Positions 16,180 through 23,952 of a stretch of DNA of 64,000 nucleotides are shown here, piece by piece. This DNA comes from Desmonostoc muscorum FACHB-395. Lineage in GTDB: Bacteria; Cyanobacteriota; Cyanobacteriia; Cyanobacteriales; Nostocaceae. Each line of letters begins with the position of its first letter. Within the stretch, counting starts at the first letter, position 1. The DNA is taken from NCBI RefSeq assembly GCF_014698035.1, contig NZ_JACJSF010000026.1:30113-94112 (forward strand), given 5' to 3'. A model generated the notes under the pieces. That model was not told where the DNA came from. It saw nothing but the letters and a program-made list of their open reading frames with translations, and ran no database searches. Made by a program: the position numbers and the translations under genes.

Positions 16180-16451
16180 AGCGCTAACGCCAGTTGAACG
16201 TATTGTTTAGAAACCACAGAAGCTTTGGTACTCATGCCTTCTACCGCATATACGCGCCTAGTTAAGGCTCTGTGATTTAGTTGTAAATTGGCTTTTTTCC
16301 GTTGTCCAGCTAAAGGCTTGAAAACGTATTGTGGAGCGCGGATCGAGTCTGTTTCATACATGAAGCGGTAGAGGGTTCTATCGATTTGATAGACTTTCGA
16401 CCGTGAGAGAAGCGTGGAATCGAACACTAGGCTAAGATTGTTCATGTTCAT
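16176..16451 (-). CDS. Small basic hypothetical protein, 91 aa
   Basis: The ATG at 16451 is chosen rather than 16481, since the longer frame would start inside a hairpin. The product (MNMNNLSLVFDSTLLSRSKV, then YQIDRTLYRFMYETD) is basic and soluble. Its stop overlaps the next ATG by four bases. The short tail ...QYVQLALAL is hydrophobic. Family not recognised; position in the ParM-led gene train is the only functional clue. Confidence 0.55.
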   Translation of the reverse strand: MNMNNLSLVFDSTLLSRSKVYQIDRTLYRFMYETDSIRAPQYVFKPLAGQRKKANLQLNHRALTRRVYAVEGMSTKASVVSKQYVQLALAL

Positions 16452-16463
16452 TTTTCTTATTGG

Positions 16464-16494
16464 CTCACCGCATAGGTGCAAACTATACGGTGAG
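16464..16494. other. Intra-operon hairpin
   Basis: CTCACCG (16464-16470) pairs with CGGTGAG (16488-16494), with further near-matches (CATA/TATA) extending the stem. It is in the only sizeable gap of the early gene train and lacks a T-run. It may stabilise or process the mRNA or cover the next ribosome site. Confidence 0.5.
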
Positions 16495-16500
16495 TGTTCC

Positions 16501-16647
16501 TTAGTTTTGAGCGCTTATATCTTGTGTGGGGGCAGTAGCTCTGAGTGTTGCTTGCCCTAACTGGAACGTGAAAAAGATTAATGAGCAAGTAGAAAGGAAA
16601 AACAAGAGCGTTGCTCCCCTGCCCACGTTTCGAGCGTTAGTTTTCAT
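16501..16647 (-). CDS. Small single-pass membrane protein, 48 aa
   Basis: Minus-strand translation from the ATG at 16647 gives MKTNARNVGRGATLLFFLST, then a hydrophobic run CSLIFFTFQLG, and a polar tail ending TQDISAQN before TAA at 16501. It has one transmembrane helix at about 13-31 with a positively charged N-terminus. GGAGG lies nine bases before the ATG, and the start overlaps the stop of the RHH gene as ATGA. These two facts support a real gene although it is shorter than 50 codons. Role unknown; it may tie the segregation proteins to the membrane. Confidence 0.65.
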   Translation of the reverse strand: MKTNARNVGRGATLLFFLSTCSLIFFTFQLGQATLRATAPTQDISAQN

Positions 16648-17078
16648 AATCTCAATCCTCCGAGTAGTGCCTTACCTTTCGGCTTGGGCTGTGTATCTTG
16701 CTGTGTATCTTGTACAGGTTGGGTTGTAATAGATGGGGTTTGGGTTTGGCTTAGGCTTGGTGGGGTTGTAATGGGTGCAATGGGCTTGATTTGGACATTC
16801 AAGCCCGATAAATATTCACTCAGAACCAAGTTGACCACAGCCGATACGTTTATGCCCCGGTCGTGTCCGTATTGGGTTATCCAGTCCCGATGTCGGTCAG
16901 CGAGTCTAATTCTTGTCTCTTCTGTCCCAATTTGGGACAAATTAGCCAGATTTAAGCACCACTGACCACGGATTGCATCAAGTAGAAGATTTGTGGTATC
17001 TGAAAGGCTCGGATAGGACAAAAGCGCTTTTATTCCCTCAACTTTTGCGGCTACTTGAGCCGCTAGACGTACTCGCAT
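16644..17078 (-). CDS. Tandem ribbon-helix-helix protein, probable ParR-like adaptor
   Basis: A 144-residue protein four bases after the ParM-like gene. Residues about 1-40 (RVRLAAQVAAKVEG, then TTNLLLDAIRG) and about 54-93 (RIRLADRHRDWITQ, then AVVNLVLSEYLSG) line up as two ribbon-helix-helix repeats. Both have R-x-RLA at the strand and N-L-x-L at the second helix. A Pro/Gln/Thr-rich linker follows (about 97-130). In ParM systems the partner ParR is an RHH protein that binds the centromere parC and caps the filament. The tandem duplication is unusual for ParR, which normally has one RHH per chain. Confidence 0.65.
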   Translation of the reverse strand: MRVRLAAQVAAKVEGIKALLSYPSLSDTTNLLLDAIRGQWCLNLANLSQIGTEETRIRLADRHRDWITQYGHDRGINVSAVVNLVLSEYLSGLNVQIKPIAPITTPPSLSQTQTPSITTQPVQDTQQDTQPKPKGKALLGGLRL

Positions 17079-17082
17079 TAGA

Positions 17083-18015
17083 TTAGAGAGCTAAAAGCGC
17101 TTCGATGTTGGTCAATTCTGGCTTTTCGGGAATATAAAACCCAGGTTTGTTTATTAACTTGGTTCTGACTAGATTGGCATTCCCGCCTATCAGCATGATG
17201 TTGGTTACATCTGAGAGGTAATCATTAGCGGCTGTGCTGATACTATCCATTAAATTGTTGAACCAGTTCTCTAGCAGAGCGCCAAAAACCTGATTAAAAG
17301 CGTATTTCCTCCCGTAGGTGAAACTGCCATCAGCGATCGCATCCATTAGTTTTGGAACCTTAAACGCTGCGCCGTCTCTCTTTGCAAAATTCTGCATCAA
17401 GTCTGAGTTGATAATGTCATTTGCCAGTGATACGCCGCCAACTTTCGGAATCGAACGACGGGTTAAGACGCTGGAATCTGGCGACATCACAACGTAGTTT
17501 GTTGTACCGCCTCCGATATCAATACAGAGCGTGTCGCCTTCTATATCAATGTGTCTTTTCTCGTAGGCGTGGGTTACAGCAATGTCTGTTTCTAAGAAAA
17601 ATTGAACGTCTGTAATGTTGTGGGAGTAAAGTTTTCCGTTGATTTCTACCGAGTGAATGCCGACCAGAGCTTGTTTGATTGAGTCTTCCGTCCAGTGATT
17701 ACGCTCTGGAACGAGGTAGCGAATAGAACCGTAAAAGTCTTGGCGCAAACCTTGCAGAGTAAATGGTCTGACGATTTCGGGAAGCTCTTTCCCTCGTTCG
17801 CAAGAGGCTTGAGGGGACTTAGATTTAATAGCGCGATCGCCAAGTAACAATGTCTTACCATCAATCTTGATACTGGGAGAGTCTTCGGTATCAAAATCTC
17901 TAGCGCTGGAGTAGGTTACATCGGCTAGAACCGAGCGTAAGAACCTTGGCTTATCGCCTTTCAATGCTGTAATTGAGGAATAATTACCGATGTCGGTGCA
18001 ATATATAGCGGTCAT
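17083..18015 (-). CDS. ParM/StbA-like actin-fold ATPase
   Basis: A 310-residue actin-like ATPase. The phosphate-1 loop is TDIGNYSS (8-15), the phosphate-2 loop is CIDIGGGTTNYVV in the middle, and the adenosine motif is IMLIGGNANLV near the C-terminus. These match plasmid ParM/StbA proteins, whose filaments push plasmid copies apart. The tandem RHH gene directly downstream is the expected DNA-binding partner. The 430-base upstream gap holds repeated GCTAG motifs that could be the centromere. Presence in a chromosome suggests an integrated plasmid or phage-plasmid. Confidence 0.88.
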   Translation of the reverse strand: MTAIYCTDIGNYSSITALKGDKPRFLRSVLADVTYSSARDFDTEDSPSIKIDGKTLLLGDRAIKSKSPQASCERGKELPEIVRPFTLQGLRQDFYGSIRYLVPERNHWTEDSIKQALVGIHSVEINGKLYSHNITDVQFFLETDIAVTHAYEKRHIDIEGDTLCIDIGGGTTNYVVMSPDSSVLTRRSIPKVGGVSLANDIINSDLMQNFAKRDGAAFKVPKLMDAIADGSFTYGRKYAFNQVFGALLENWFNNLMDSISTAANDYLSDVTNIMLIGGNANLVRTKLINKPGFYIPEKPELTNIEALLAL

Positions 18016-18445
18016 TGTTTTAAATCTTCGTGGGTGTTGATTGATTAGCTAGTAGCTGCCGAAGCCTTAGTGTGTAAGGGTTTGAGGCAGTTGCTAGCCG
18101 TTTAGTTTTTAGGCTAGTAATCTCAGCTATCTTGAGGGTTCTTTACCTGGCTTTGCCTTATAGCTCTTGCCTTGTGCTATTCCCTCTACTCGCTGAAAAC
18201 GTGTTTCTTGAGCGACGTTTGACGCTTTGGTTTTGGGTTGATGTTTTTGTGAAGCACGGGTTGGTGGTTCGCTTGCTTCATGTCTTTATCTTAGATGATA
18301 ATGCCATTATTATGCAAGTACTTTCATATCAAAATTTCCTTGTCAGATACTAATAATGATAAAAATTGGTTATGTCAAAATGCCACTAGATTCATGAATC
18401 TAGTGTTAAAATACTTGCATTATGATTTAATGGAGAGTAATTAAG
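18016..18445. promoter_or_regulatory. ParM upstream region with GCTAG repeats, candidate centromere
   Basis: No gene is supported in this 430-base divergent gap. Repeated GCTAG-containing motifs occur at about 18048 (TTAGCTAGTAGCTGCCG), 18093 (GCAGTTGCTAGCCG) and 18111 (TTAGGCTAGTAATC). ParM systems usually keep parC in this position. ATGCAAGTA (18312-18320) recurs inverted as TACTTGCAT (18412-18420). A 73-codon frame at 18132 on the plus strand is not believed to be a gene. Confidence 0.45.
18384..18405. promoter_or_regulatory. Perfect 22-bp palindrome, probable operator
   Basis: CACTAGATTC followed by its exact reverse complement sits 40 bases before the ATG of the 90-residue gene. The position is that of a repressor site overlapping or next to a promoter. 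The downstream gene has an RHH-like pattern and may bind it. Confidence 0.6.
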
Positions 18446-18718
18446 ATGATGTCCGCAGTAAAGTTAATGCCACGGAACAAAAGAGAAAAAAGGGAGGAGT
18501 GGAAAGTAAATTATCGACTCGCGCCAAATGTTAAGTTGGCAGTGAGTAAGAGTGCTGATATAGCAGGAAGATCCGAGAATTTGCAGGCTGAATATCTATT
18601 AAAAATTGGATACCTGCATACTAGGGGGGTTAATACTTATGGAATGTCCGATCTACAGATAGTAGAAAAATTTGAAGACGTAGCGCCGATTGTAGAAGAA
18701 GACGAAGCTGATGGTTAA
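18446..18718 (+). CDS. Small RHH-like hypothetical protein, 90 aa
   Basis: The N-terminal half is basic (MPRNKREKREEWKVNYRLAP) and runs into VKLAVSKSADIAGRSENLQAEYL, a strand-helix-helix pattern seen in short plasmid regulators. The C-terminus is acidic (KFEDVAPIVEEDEADG). The real start may be the second Met (MSAVK), which keeps the same frame; GGAGAG precedes both. It is divergent from the ParM operon and could repress it or itself through the palindrome at 18384. Assignment is tentative. Confidence 0.5.
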   Translation: MMSAVKLMPRNKREKREEWKVNYRLAPNVKLAVSKSADIAGRSENLQAEYLLKIGYLHTRGVNTYGMSDLQIVEKFEDVAPIVEEDEADG

Positions 18719-18969
18719 ACCTGCAACCATCGGTTTCGCTATGAAAAAATTACTCAGCACTGAAAAAATATGCTGTTATTTTAAAGTCATGCTAGTGTAA
18801 TAAGATAAATTTTGTGATGTCTATCACGATGTCTACACGCCCGAAGCATTCTGTTACGCAGATAAAGCGCTAATGTTATAGTAGTATAGGAAATGAGCTA
18901 ACATTTCCCTCAATTCACGGCATTTGCATATAAGATAGATACTCTAATCTAATGCGTGAATAAATATCT
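18719..18969. other. Boundary between mobile region and chromosome
   Basis: No gene is seen. The stretch contains a CRP-like palindrome (described separately) and AT-rich sequence leading into tRNA-Ser. It is the likely right edge of the accessory region, though no repeat of the tRNA end is visible within the window to prove an attachment site. Confidence 0.4.
18813..18828. promoter_or_regulatory. CRP-like palindrome
   Basis: TGTGATGTCTATCACG matches TGTGA-N6-TCACA at all but the last base. CRP-type regulators exist in cyanobacteria, and AnCrpA-like proteins are reported to use similar sites. It lies about 140 bases before the tRNA-Ser and 420 before the CapA-like gene, so its target is unclear. 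Confidence 0.35.
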
Positions 18970-19054
18970 GGAGAGGTGTCCGAGCGGTTCATGGTGACGC
19001 ACTCGAAATGCGTTTTGGGGAAACCCAACGGGGGTTCGAATCCCCCCCTCTCCG
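18970..19054 (+). tRNA. tRNA-Ser(CGA)
   Basis: The 85-base sequence folds as a class II tRNA. GGAGAGG pairs with CCTCTCC in the acceptor stem. The anticodon stem ACGCA/TGCGT encloses the loop CTCGAAA with anticodon CGA at 19004-19006, and there is a long variable arm. The T-arm is GGGGG-TTCGAAT-CCCCC. The discriminator base is G, as in serine tRNAs. CCA is not encoded. Confidence 0.95.
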
Positions 19055-19247
19055 TTTAAAAATATTTCTGAAGAACTGGACAAACAAATTGTGTTTGGCT
19101 TGAAAACTGGCACGTATAATTAGTTGCAAGTGAAACGTTCTCATATTTACGTGTCTACTGAGTCAAATATTACCCAAAAACACTAAAATATACAGCGCCA
19201 ACACAAATTTTTGGGATAAACTAATGCCATTGTGTGAGGAGTGAACG

Positions 19248-20429
19248 ATGGCAAATCTCAGCCTGGAGAAAGGGTTTTCATTTAGTTTTATCAGTATCTG
19301 TTTATATCTGGGTATTAGTGTAGGAGTCGTTATTCGGCTTGGGCAATCACAGCAATTAAACGCTGCGACTACACCCACTGAACCTGTATCATTACCCTTT
19401 GCTATTCCTGAACCTAGGTTATTAACACCAAAACAGCAAATTTCTTCAGGTATTATTACTATCAAAGCTGTTGGAGATATTATTCCCGGCACTAATTTTC
19501 CTAACTATAGATTGCCCCGGTTCCGAGATCAATTATTACCAAAGTCAGTGAGATCCCACTTGCAAGGATCAGATATTTTATTTGGTAACTTTGAAAGTAG
19601 CTTAACTAATTATCCTTACACTACTAAAGATACTAGTAGAGGACAAGTCTTTGCTTTTCGCTCTCCACCTGGATATGCTCGGCTATTTGCTGAGGCTGGT
19701 TTTAATGTGTTTAATATGGCAAATAACCATGCAATGGATTTCGGCCCGGTAGGATTCAAAGATACAAAGAAAAATCTTGAGGCTGTGGGCATTGCAACAT
19801 TAGGTCATAAAAATCAAATTCTCTATTTGAAAGCTAACAATATCCCTGTGGGAATGGTTGGGTTTTCTCCTTATGAAATGTATAATTCCATCCATAATTT
19901 AGGAGCAGCCCAAGCACTTGTAGCAGAAGCAAAAAAGAAAGCAAAGATTGTAGTAGTATCGATGCACGCTGGAGCCGAAGGGACTGGGGCACTACATGTT
20001 AAGAATCAGACAGAGTTTTTTTATGGAGAAAACCGAGGTAATTCAATCCAGTTTGCTCGAAATATGATTGATGCGGGAGCAGATTTAGTACTAGGACATG
20101 GGCCTCATGTTCCGAGAGCGATGGAAGTTTATAAGGGAAAAATAATTGCCTATTCTTTAGGAAACTTTCTAGGATATCGGACTTTATCTACAAATGCTCA
20201 GACGGGTGACTCGATGATTTTAGAAGTCAAACTCAACTCTGTGGGAAATCTGATATCAAGTAAAATTATCCCTGTGCGGATGAATCGGCAAGGAATCCCT
20301 CAAATCGATCAACATTTTCGGACTGTGAAACTTATACGTTCTTTGAATAATCAAGCTTTTCCAAAAAATACTGTAAAAATTAATAAGAAAGGGGAAGTTG
20401 TTGTACAGAAAAGGAAATCAGGAATTTAG
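19248..20429 (+). CDS. CapA-family metallophosphatase-like protein
   Basis: A 393-residue protein with an N-terminal hydrophobic segment (about 10-32) that anchors or exports it. The CapA/PgsA domain follows: AVGDIIPG with Asp77, GNFESSL (113-119), NMANNHAMDFG with Asn-His at 160-161, SMHAGAEG, and GHGPHV. These are the metal-binding motifs of the calcineurin-like fold in capsule poly-gamma-glutamate proteins. In cyanobacteria relatives are abundant and their substrates unknown; a role in surface polymer handling is likely but not shown. It stands alone downstream of the tRNA. Confidence 0.85.
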   Translation: MANLSLEKGFSFSFISICLYLGISVGVVIRLGQSQQLNAATTPTEPVSLPFAIPEPRLLTPKQQISSGIITIKAVGDIIPGTNFPNYRLPRFRDQLLPKSVRSHLQGSDILFGNFESSLTNYPYTTKDTSRGQVFAFRSPPGYARLFAEAGFNVFNMANNHAMDFGPVGFKDTKKNLEAVGIATLGHKNQILYLKANNIPVGMVGFSPYEMYNSIHNLGAAQALVAEAKKKAKIVVVSMHAGAEGTGALHVKNQTEFFYGENRGNSIQFARNMIDAGADLVLGHGPHVPRAMEVYKGKIIAYSLGNFLGYRTLSTNAQTGDSMILEVKLNSVGNLISSKIIPVRMNRQGIPQIDQHFRTVKLIRSLNNQAFPKNTVKINKKGEVVVQKRKSGI

Positions 20430-21177
20430 CTAGCAAGAAAACAAAATTCACTCGTGACTTTTATAATAAAAATTACATAATGAAATATTAATTTGATCAG
20501 TCTTTATAAAATTAATTTGGAATCACGAAAAGCACCATCAGGAAAATCCTGAAACGTTTCAGGATTTTCCTGATTAGCTGATATAATTACGGAGGAAAAA
20601 CTGATAAATATCAGCAGCAATAATTTTTCAGGCTATAAAAAGCTAGCTCGCAGCAAGAAAAATTGTTAAGCAATGGCTCTTTTATAAAGGCTAGTAAGAA
20701 CTGGTTTATGTTCATATACAACAGAATAAGTCCAGTTTGAATTCACGTATAAATACGGCGTTTATTTTGGAAAATATGGCAAATAATATAAGTAATAATT
20801 TTCGGAAGATTATAAAACTTAATTTGTAAAATCGTATGGAATAGTAGTTTTATTTAATTTAGATTATCTTAGATTTTGTAATGATAACTATAGACGTATC
20901 GAGGGAGATATCTACTTAGTAAAAGTGAATATTACAGTCAAAAATAAAATCAGAAACTCTCCTAATTGAGTAGCGCATTATGGTGGAGAATAATTTGCTG
21001 GAGTTATTCGCAATGCTGATGAATATAGCTGAGAAATATAGATTTATTAAGTAAAAATTATTGTTCATCGGCTAACCGGAGTATTTAAAAGTCTTGAAAC
21101 CAAGTTTTGTAATTTATTGGGTACTGATAAGGGCGATAGCACACTTCAGCATTGCCAGTTTATAGGAGTCAGCAGTT
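20430..21177. other. Long gap before the histidine kinase pair
   Basis: This 748-base AT-rich stretch has no supported gene. A long palindrome at 20537-20574 is listed separately. The remainder carries short A/T runs and the promoter region of the kinase gene, with GTATAGGAG-like sequence just before the ATG at 21178. Confidence 0.5.
20537..20574. repeat. Perfect 38-bp palindrome
   Basis: ATCAGGAAAATCCTGAAAC is followed directly by its reverse complement with no loop. It lies 108 bases after the CapA-like stop codon. There is no T-run, so it is a poor terminator. It contains two nested TCCTGAAAC/GTTTCAGGA arms and may be a protein-binding site or a repeat unit. Confidence 0.7.
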
Positions 21178-23952
21178 ATGTCTTCCTTTTCAAAAAAAAT
21201 CATAGCTCGTAGCTTGATTCACCGTTTGCCATTGCGATCGCTCTTGATTGTTCCATTTGTCCTGCAAATCTTTGCAGCCGTTGGGCTAACGGGATATATT
21301 TCCTTGCGTAATGGGCAGAAGGCAGTCAATGATGTTTCTGGTCAGTTACGTCAAGAGATGAGCGATCGCCTCAACCTGCAAGTGCTAGATTATTTGCAAA
21401 GACCTTATGTGACTGGACAAGTGATCGTCGCAACTGCTCAAGAGGGACAGCTTGATTTAACCGATGTCACCAAACTAGAACGGCCTTTTTGGCGGTTAGT
21501 CAGCCAAGATATAGTTGAATTTATGCAAATTGCGATGGCTGACGGCACGAGTATACAAGTAGAGGATTTACCGAATAAAGGCATCGTGGCTTTGATTGGG
21601 AACAAAAAGGATCTACCTCAGCGCAAAATCTACCAACTTGATGATAAAGGTCAACGGACTGCATTGATAGAAACTATAGCCAATTTTGACCCTCGACCTC
21701 GACCCTGGTATAAAACTGCACAGGCAGCCGGAAAACCAACCTGGACAAAGCCTTTTTTGGGCAACTCGATTAAAATCCCTTCAATTTCTTTAACCCAACC
21801 CATATACAACAACAATGGCGTGTTCTTAGGAGTTCAAAATAATCTTTTTCGGATTAACAAAATTCATCATTTTCTTAATACGCTAAAGGTGGGTCAAACG
21901 GGACAAACTTTTATCATTGATCGCTCAGGTGACCTGATCGCAAGTTCAAGGCTTCCAGACCCCTATATCATCAATCTCAAAGAGAAGACTTTGCAACAAA
22001 TTCCTGCCGTCAAATCTGAAAGCCCTCTAATTAGGGCTACGGCACAAGCTATTCTTGATCGATTTGGTAGTTTCAATGCCATTCAAGAGAGTCAACAGAT
22101 TGATTTCAAGCTGCCAACTGGAAGACAGTTTGTGCAAGTTTCAGCGATTCGAGACGGACGCGGCATCGACTGGTTGAGCGTAGTTGTCGTGCCGGAATCG
22201 GACTTTATGGCACAAATTAATGCCAATACGCGCAACACGATTTTGCTCTGCTTGGGTGCGTTGGGTTTGGCAACCATTATAGGTATCTATACCTCGCGTT
22301 GGATTACCGATCCCATCCTCAAATTACAGCAAGCGAGTGAAGCGATCGCCACTGGGAACCTCGATCGCACCGTAGAAGTGAAAGGCATCAATGAACTAGA
22401 AGCATTGGCGCGATCGTTTAATCAAATGGCGGCCCAACTCAAAACCTCCTTCACCGAACTCGAAGATCGCGTTGCCGAACGCACGGTTGAACTTCAGCAG
22501 GCGAAAGAAGTAGCCGACAGTGCAAACCATGCCAAAAGTGAATTTCTGGCCAACATGAGCCATGAACTACGTACACCGCTCAACGGAATTCTCGGCTTTG
22601 CCCAAATTCTAAATCGCTCCAAATCTCTACCCGATAAAGAACGTCATGGGGTCAATATTATTCATCAGTGCGGCTCTCATCTTCTCACACTGATCAACGA
22701 CATCTTAGACCTATCCAAAATCGAAGCCCGCAAACTCGAACTCATCCCCAAAGCTATCCATTTTCCCGCCTTTTTGCAAGGAATTGTGGAAATTTGTCGC
22801 GTCCGGGCTGACCAAAAAGGTATCGACTTTGTTTATCAGCCAGATGATAACTTTCCTTTAGGCGTTGAGGCTGACGAAAAACGTCTGCGCCAAGTTTTGC
22901 TCAACCTTTTAGGCAACGCAATTAAATTCACTGACCAGGGCTGTGTTACTCTCAAAGTCGAGGTGCTGAAGACCAATGCAGATGTTTCCATACCCCGAAT
23001 CAAATTTCAAATTCTAGATACTGGAGTAGGTATCGCCGCCGATCAGGTACACCAACTCTTCCAACCCTTTGAACAAGTTGGGGAGCAGAAACGCCAGTCA
23101 GAAGGCACTGGCTTAGGGCTAGCAATCAGCCAAAGCATCATCCAACTTATGGGTGGGAAAATTCAGTTGAAGAGTGAACTTGGTGCGGGGAGTGAGTTCT
23201 TTTTTGAAGTGGAATTACCGATCGCCACCGATTGGGTGCAACAAAGCGCTCACAGCTCTGGCAAGCAAATCATTGGCTACGAAGGGTCAAAACGCAGCAT
23301 TTTAGTCATTGACGATCACTGGGAAAATCGGTCGGTGATTGTGAACCTACTAGAGCCTCTGGGTTTCAATTTGCTAGAAGCGGAAAATGGTAAAGAAGGG
23401 TTAGCTCAAGCTCAACAGCACCACCCCGATCTAATCATCACCGATCTTGCTATGCCAGTGATGAATGGCTTCGAGATGCTGAAACATCTCCGCAAATCAG
23501 CCGACTTACAGCATCACAAAGTGATTGTCTCTTCAGCATCCGTGGCAGAAATCGATCAGCAAATGAGCATCAATGCAGGCGGGAATGACTTTTTACCGAA
23601 ACCCGTCCATGCTGATGAGTTGTTCGCAACTTTGGAAAAGTTTTTAAATCTAGTTTGGCAGTATGAAACCCCAACCAATGGAGAAACTGCAAATATCGAG
23701 GCTAGTTGGCTGAAGGCTGACTCTACAAACTTTGCACCCGATCAAGTACCACCGCTAGAAGACTTGCAAAAACTCCTCAAACTGGTGCAACAAGGGCGGT
23801 TAAAAAAAGTCATTGAGATGGCGGAACAGCTAGAGCAACGCGATCGCATCTACCAACCCTTTTCTCAACAGATAGTCAAACTGGCTCAACAATTTCAGCC
23901 AAAGCAGATTCACCAGTTGATCCAAGCCTATTTAGGGGCAGGAGCAAGTTAA
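21178..23952 (+). CDS. Hybrid histidine kinase with Cache-like sensor
   Basis: A 924-residue membrane kinase. TM1 spans about 21-41 and TM2 about 355-372, enclosing a 310-residue periplasmic domain of the Cache type ([20 protein letters not shown]). Then come HAMP (about 373-427), the HisKA box [10 protein letters not shown] with His462, the HATPase domain ([10 protein letters not shown] onward, GTGLGLAIS near 645) and a receiver with Asp756 in IITDLAMP. The last 80 residues form a helical tail without a clear HPt motif. TAATG overlaps the next gene by one base, so the pair is co-translated. The ligand is unknown. Confidence 0.9.
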   Translation: MSSFSKKIIARSLIHRLPLRSLLIVPFVLQIFAAVGLTGYISLRNGQKAVNDVSGQLRQEMSDRLNLQVLDYLQRPYVTGQVIVATAQEGQLDLTDVTKLERPFWRLVSQDIVEFMQIAMADGTSIQVEDLPNKGIVALIGNKKDLPQRKIYQLDDKGQRTALIETIANFDPRPRPWYKTAQAAGKPTWTKPFLGNSIKIPSISLTQPIYNNNGVFLGVQNNLFRINKIHHFLNTLKVGQTGQTFIIDRSGDLIASSRLPDPYIINLKEKTLQQIPAVKSESPLIRATAQAILDRFGSFNAIQESQQIDFKLPTGRQFVQVSAIRDGRGIDWLSVVVVPESDFMAQINANTRNTILLCLGALGLATIIGIYTSRWITDPILKLQQASEAIATGNLDRTVEVKGINELEALARSFNQMAAQLKTSFTELEDRVAERTVELQQAKEVADSANHAKSEFLANMSHELRTPLNGILGFAQILNRSKSLPDKERHGVNIIHQCGSHLLTLINDILDLSKIEARKLELIPKAIHFPAFLQGIVEICRVRADQKGIDFVYQPDDNFPLGVEADEKRLRQVLLNLLGNAIKFTDQGCVTLKVEVLKTNADVSIPRIKFQILDTGVGIAADQVHQLFQPFEQVGEQKRQSEGTGLGLAISQSIIQLMGGKIQLKSELGAGSEFFFEVELPIATDWVQQSAHSSGKQIIGYEGSKRSILVIDDHWENRSVIVNLLEPLGFNLLEAENGKEGLAQAQQHHPDLIITDLAMPVMNGFEMLKHLRKSADLQHHKVIVSSASVAEIDQQMSINAGGNDFLPKPVHADELFATLEKFLNLVWQYETPTNGETANIEASWLKADSTNFAPDQVPPLEDLQKLLKLVQQGRLKKVIEMAEQLEQRDRIYQPFSQQIVKLAQQFQPKQIHQLIQAYLGAGAS

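Noticed and set aside
18132..18353. A 73-codon plus-strand frame between parM and the RHH-like gene
   Set aside because: The product is an unpatterned hydrophobic mix with no ribosome site, and it covers the probable parC and operator DNA.
18970..19054. tRNA-Ser as a proven attachment site
   Set aside because: No duplicated tRNA 3' end is visible in the window, and the element lies on the 5' side of the tRNA.
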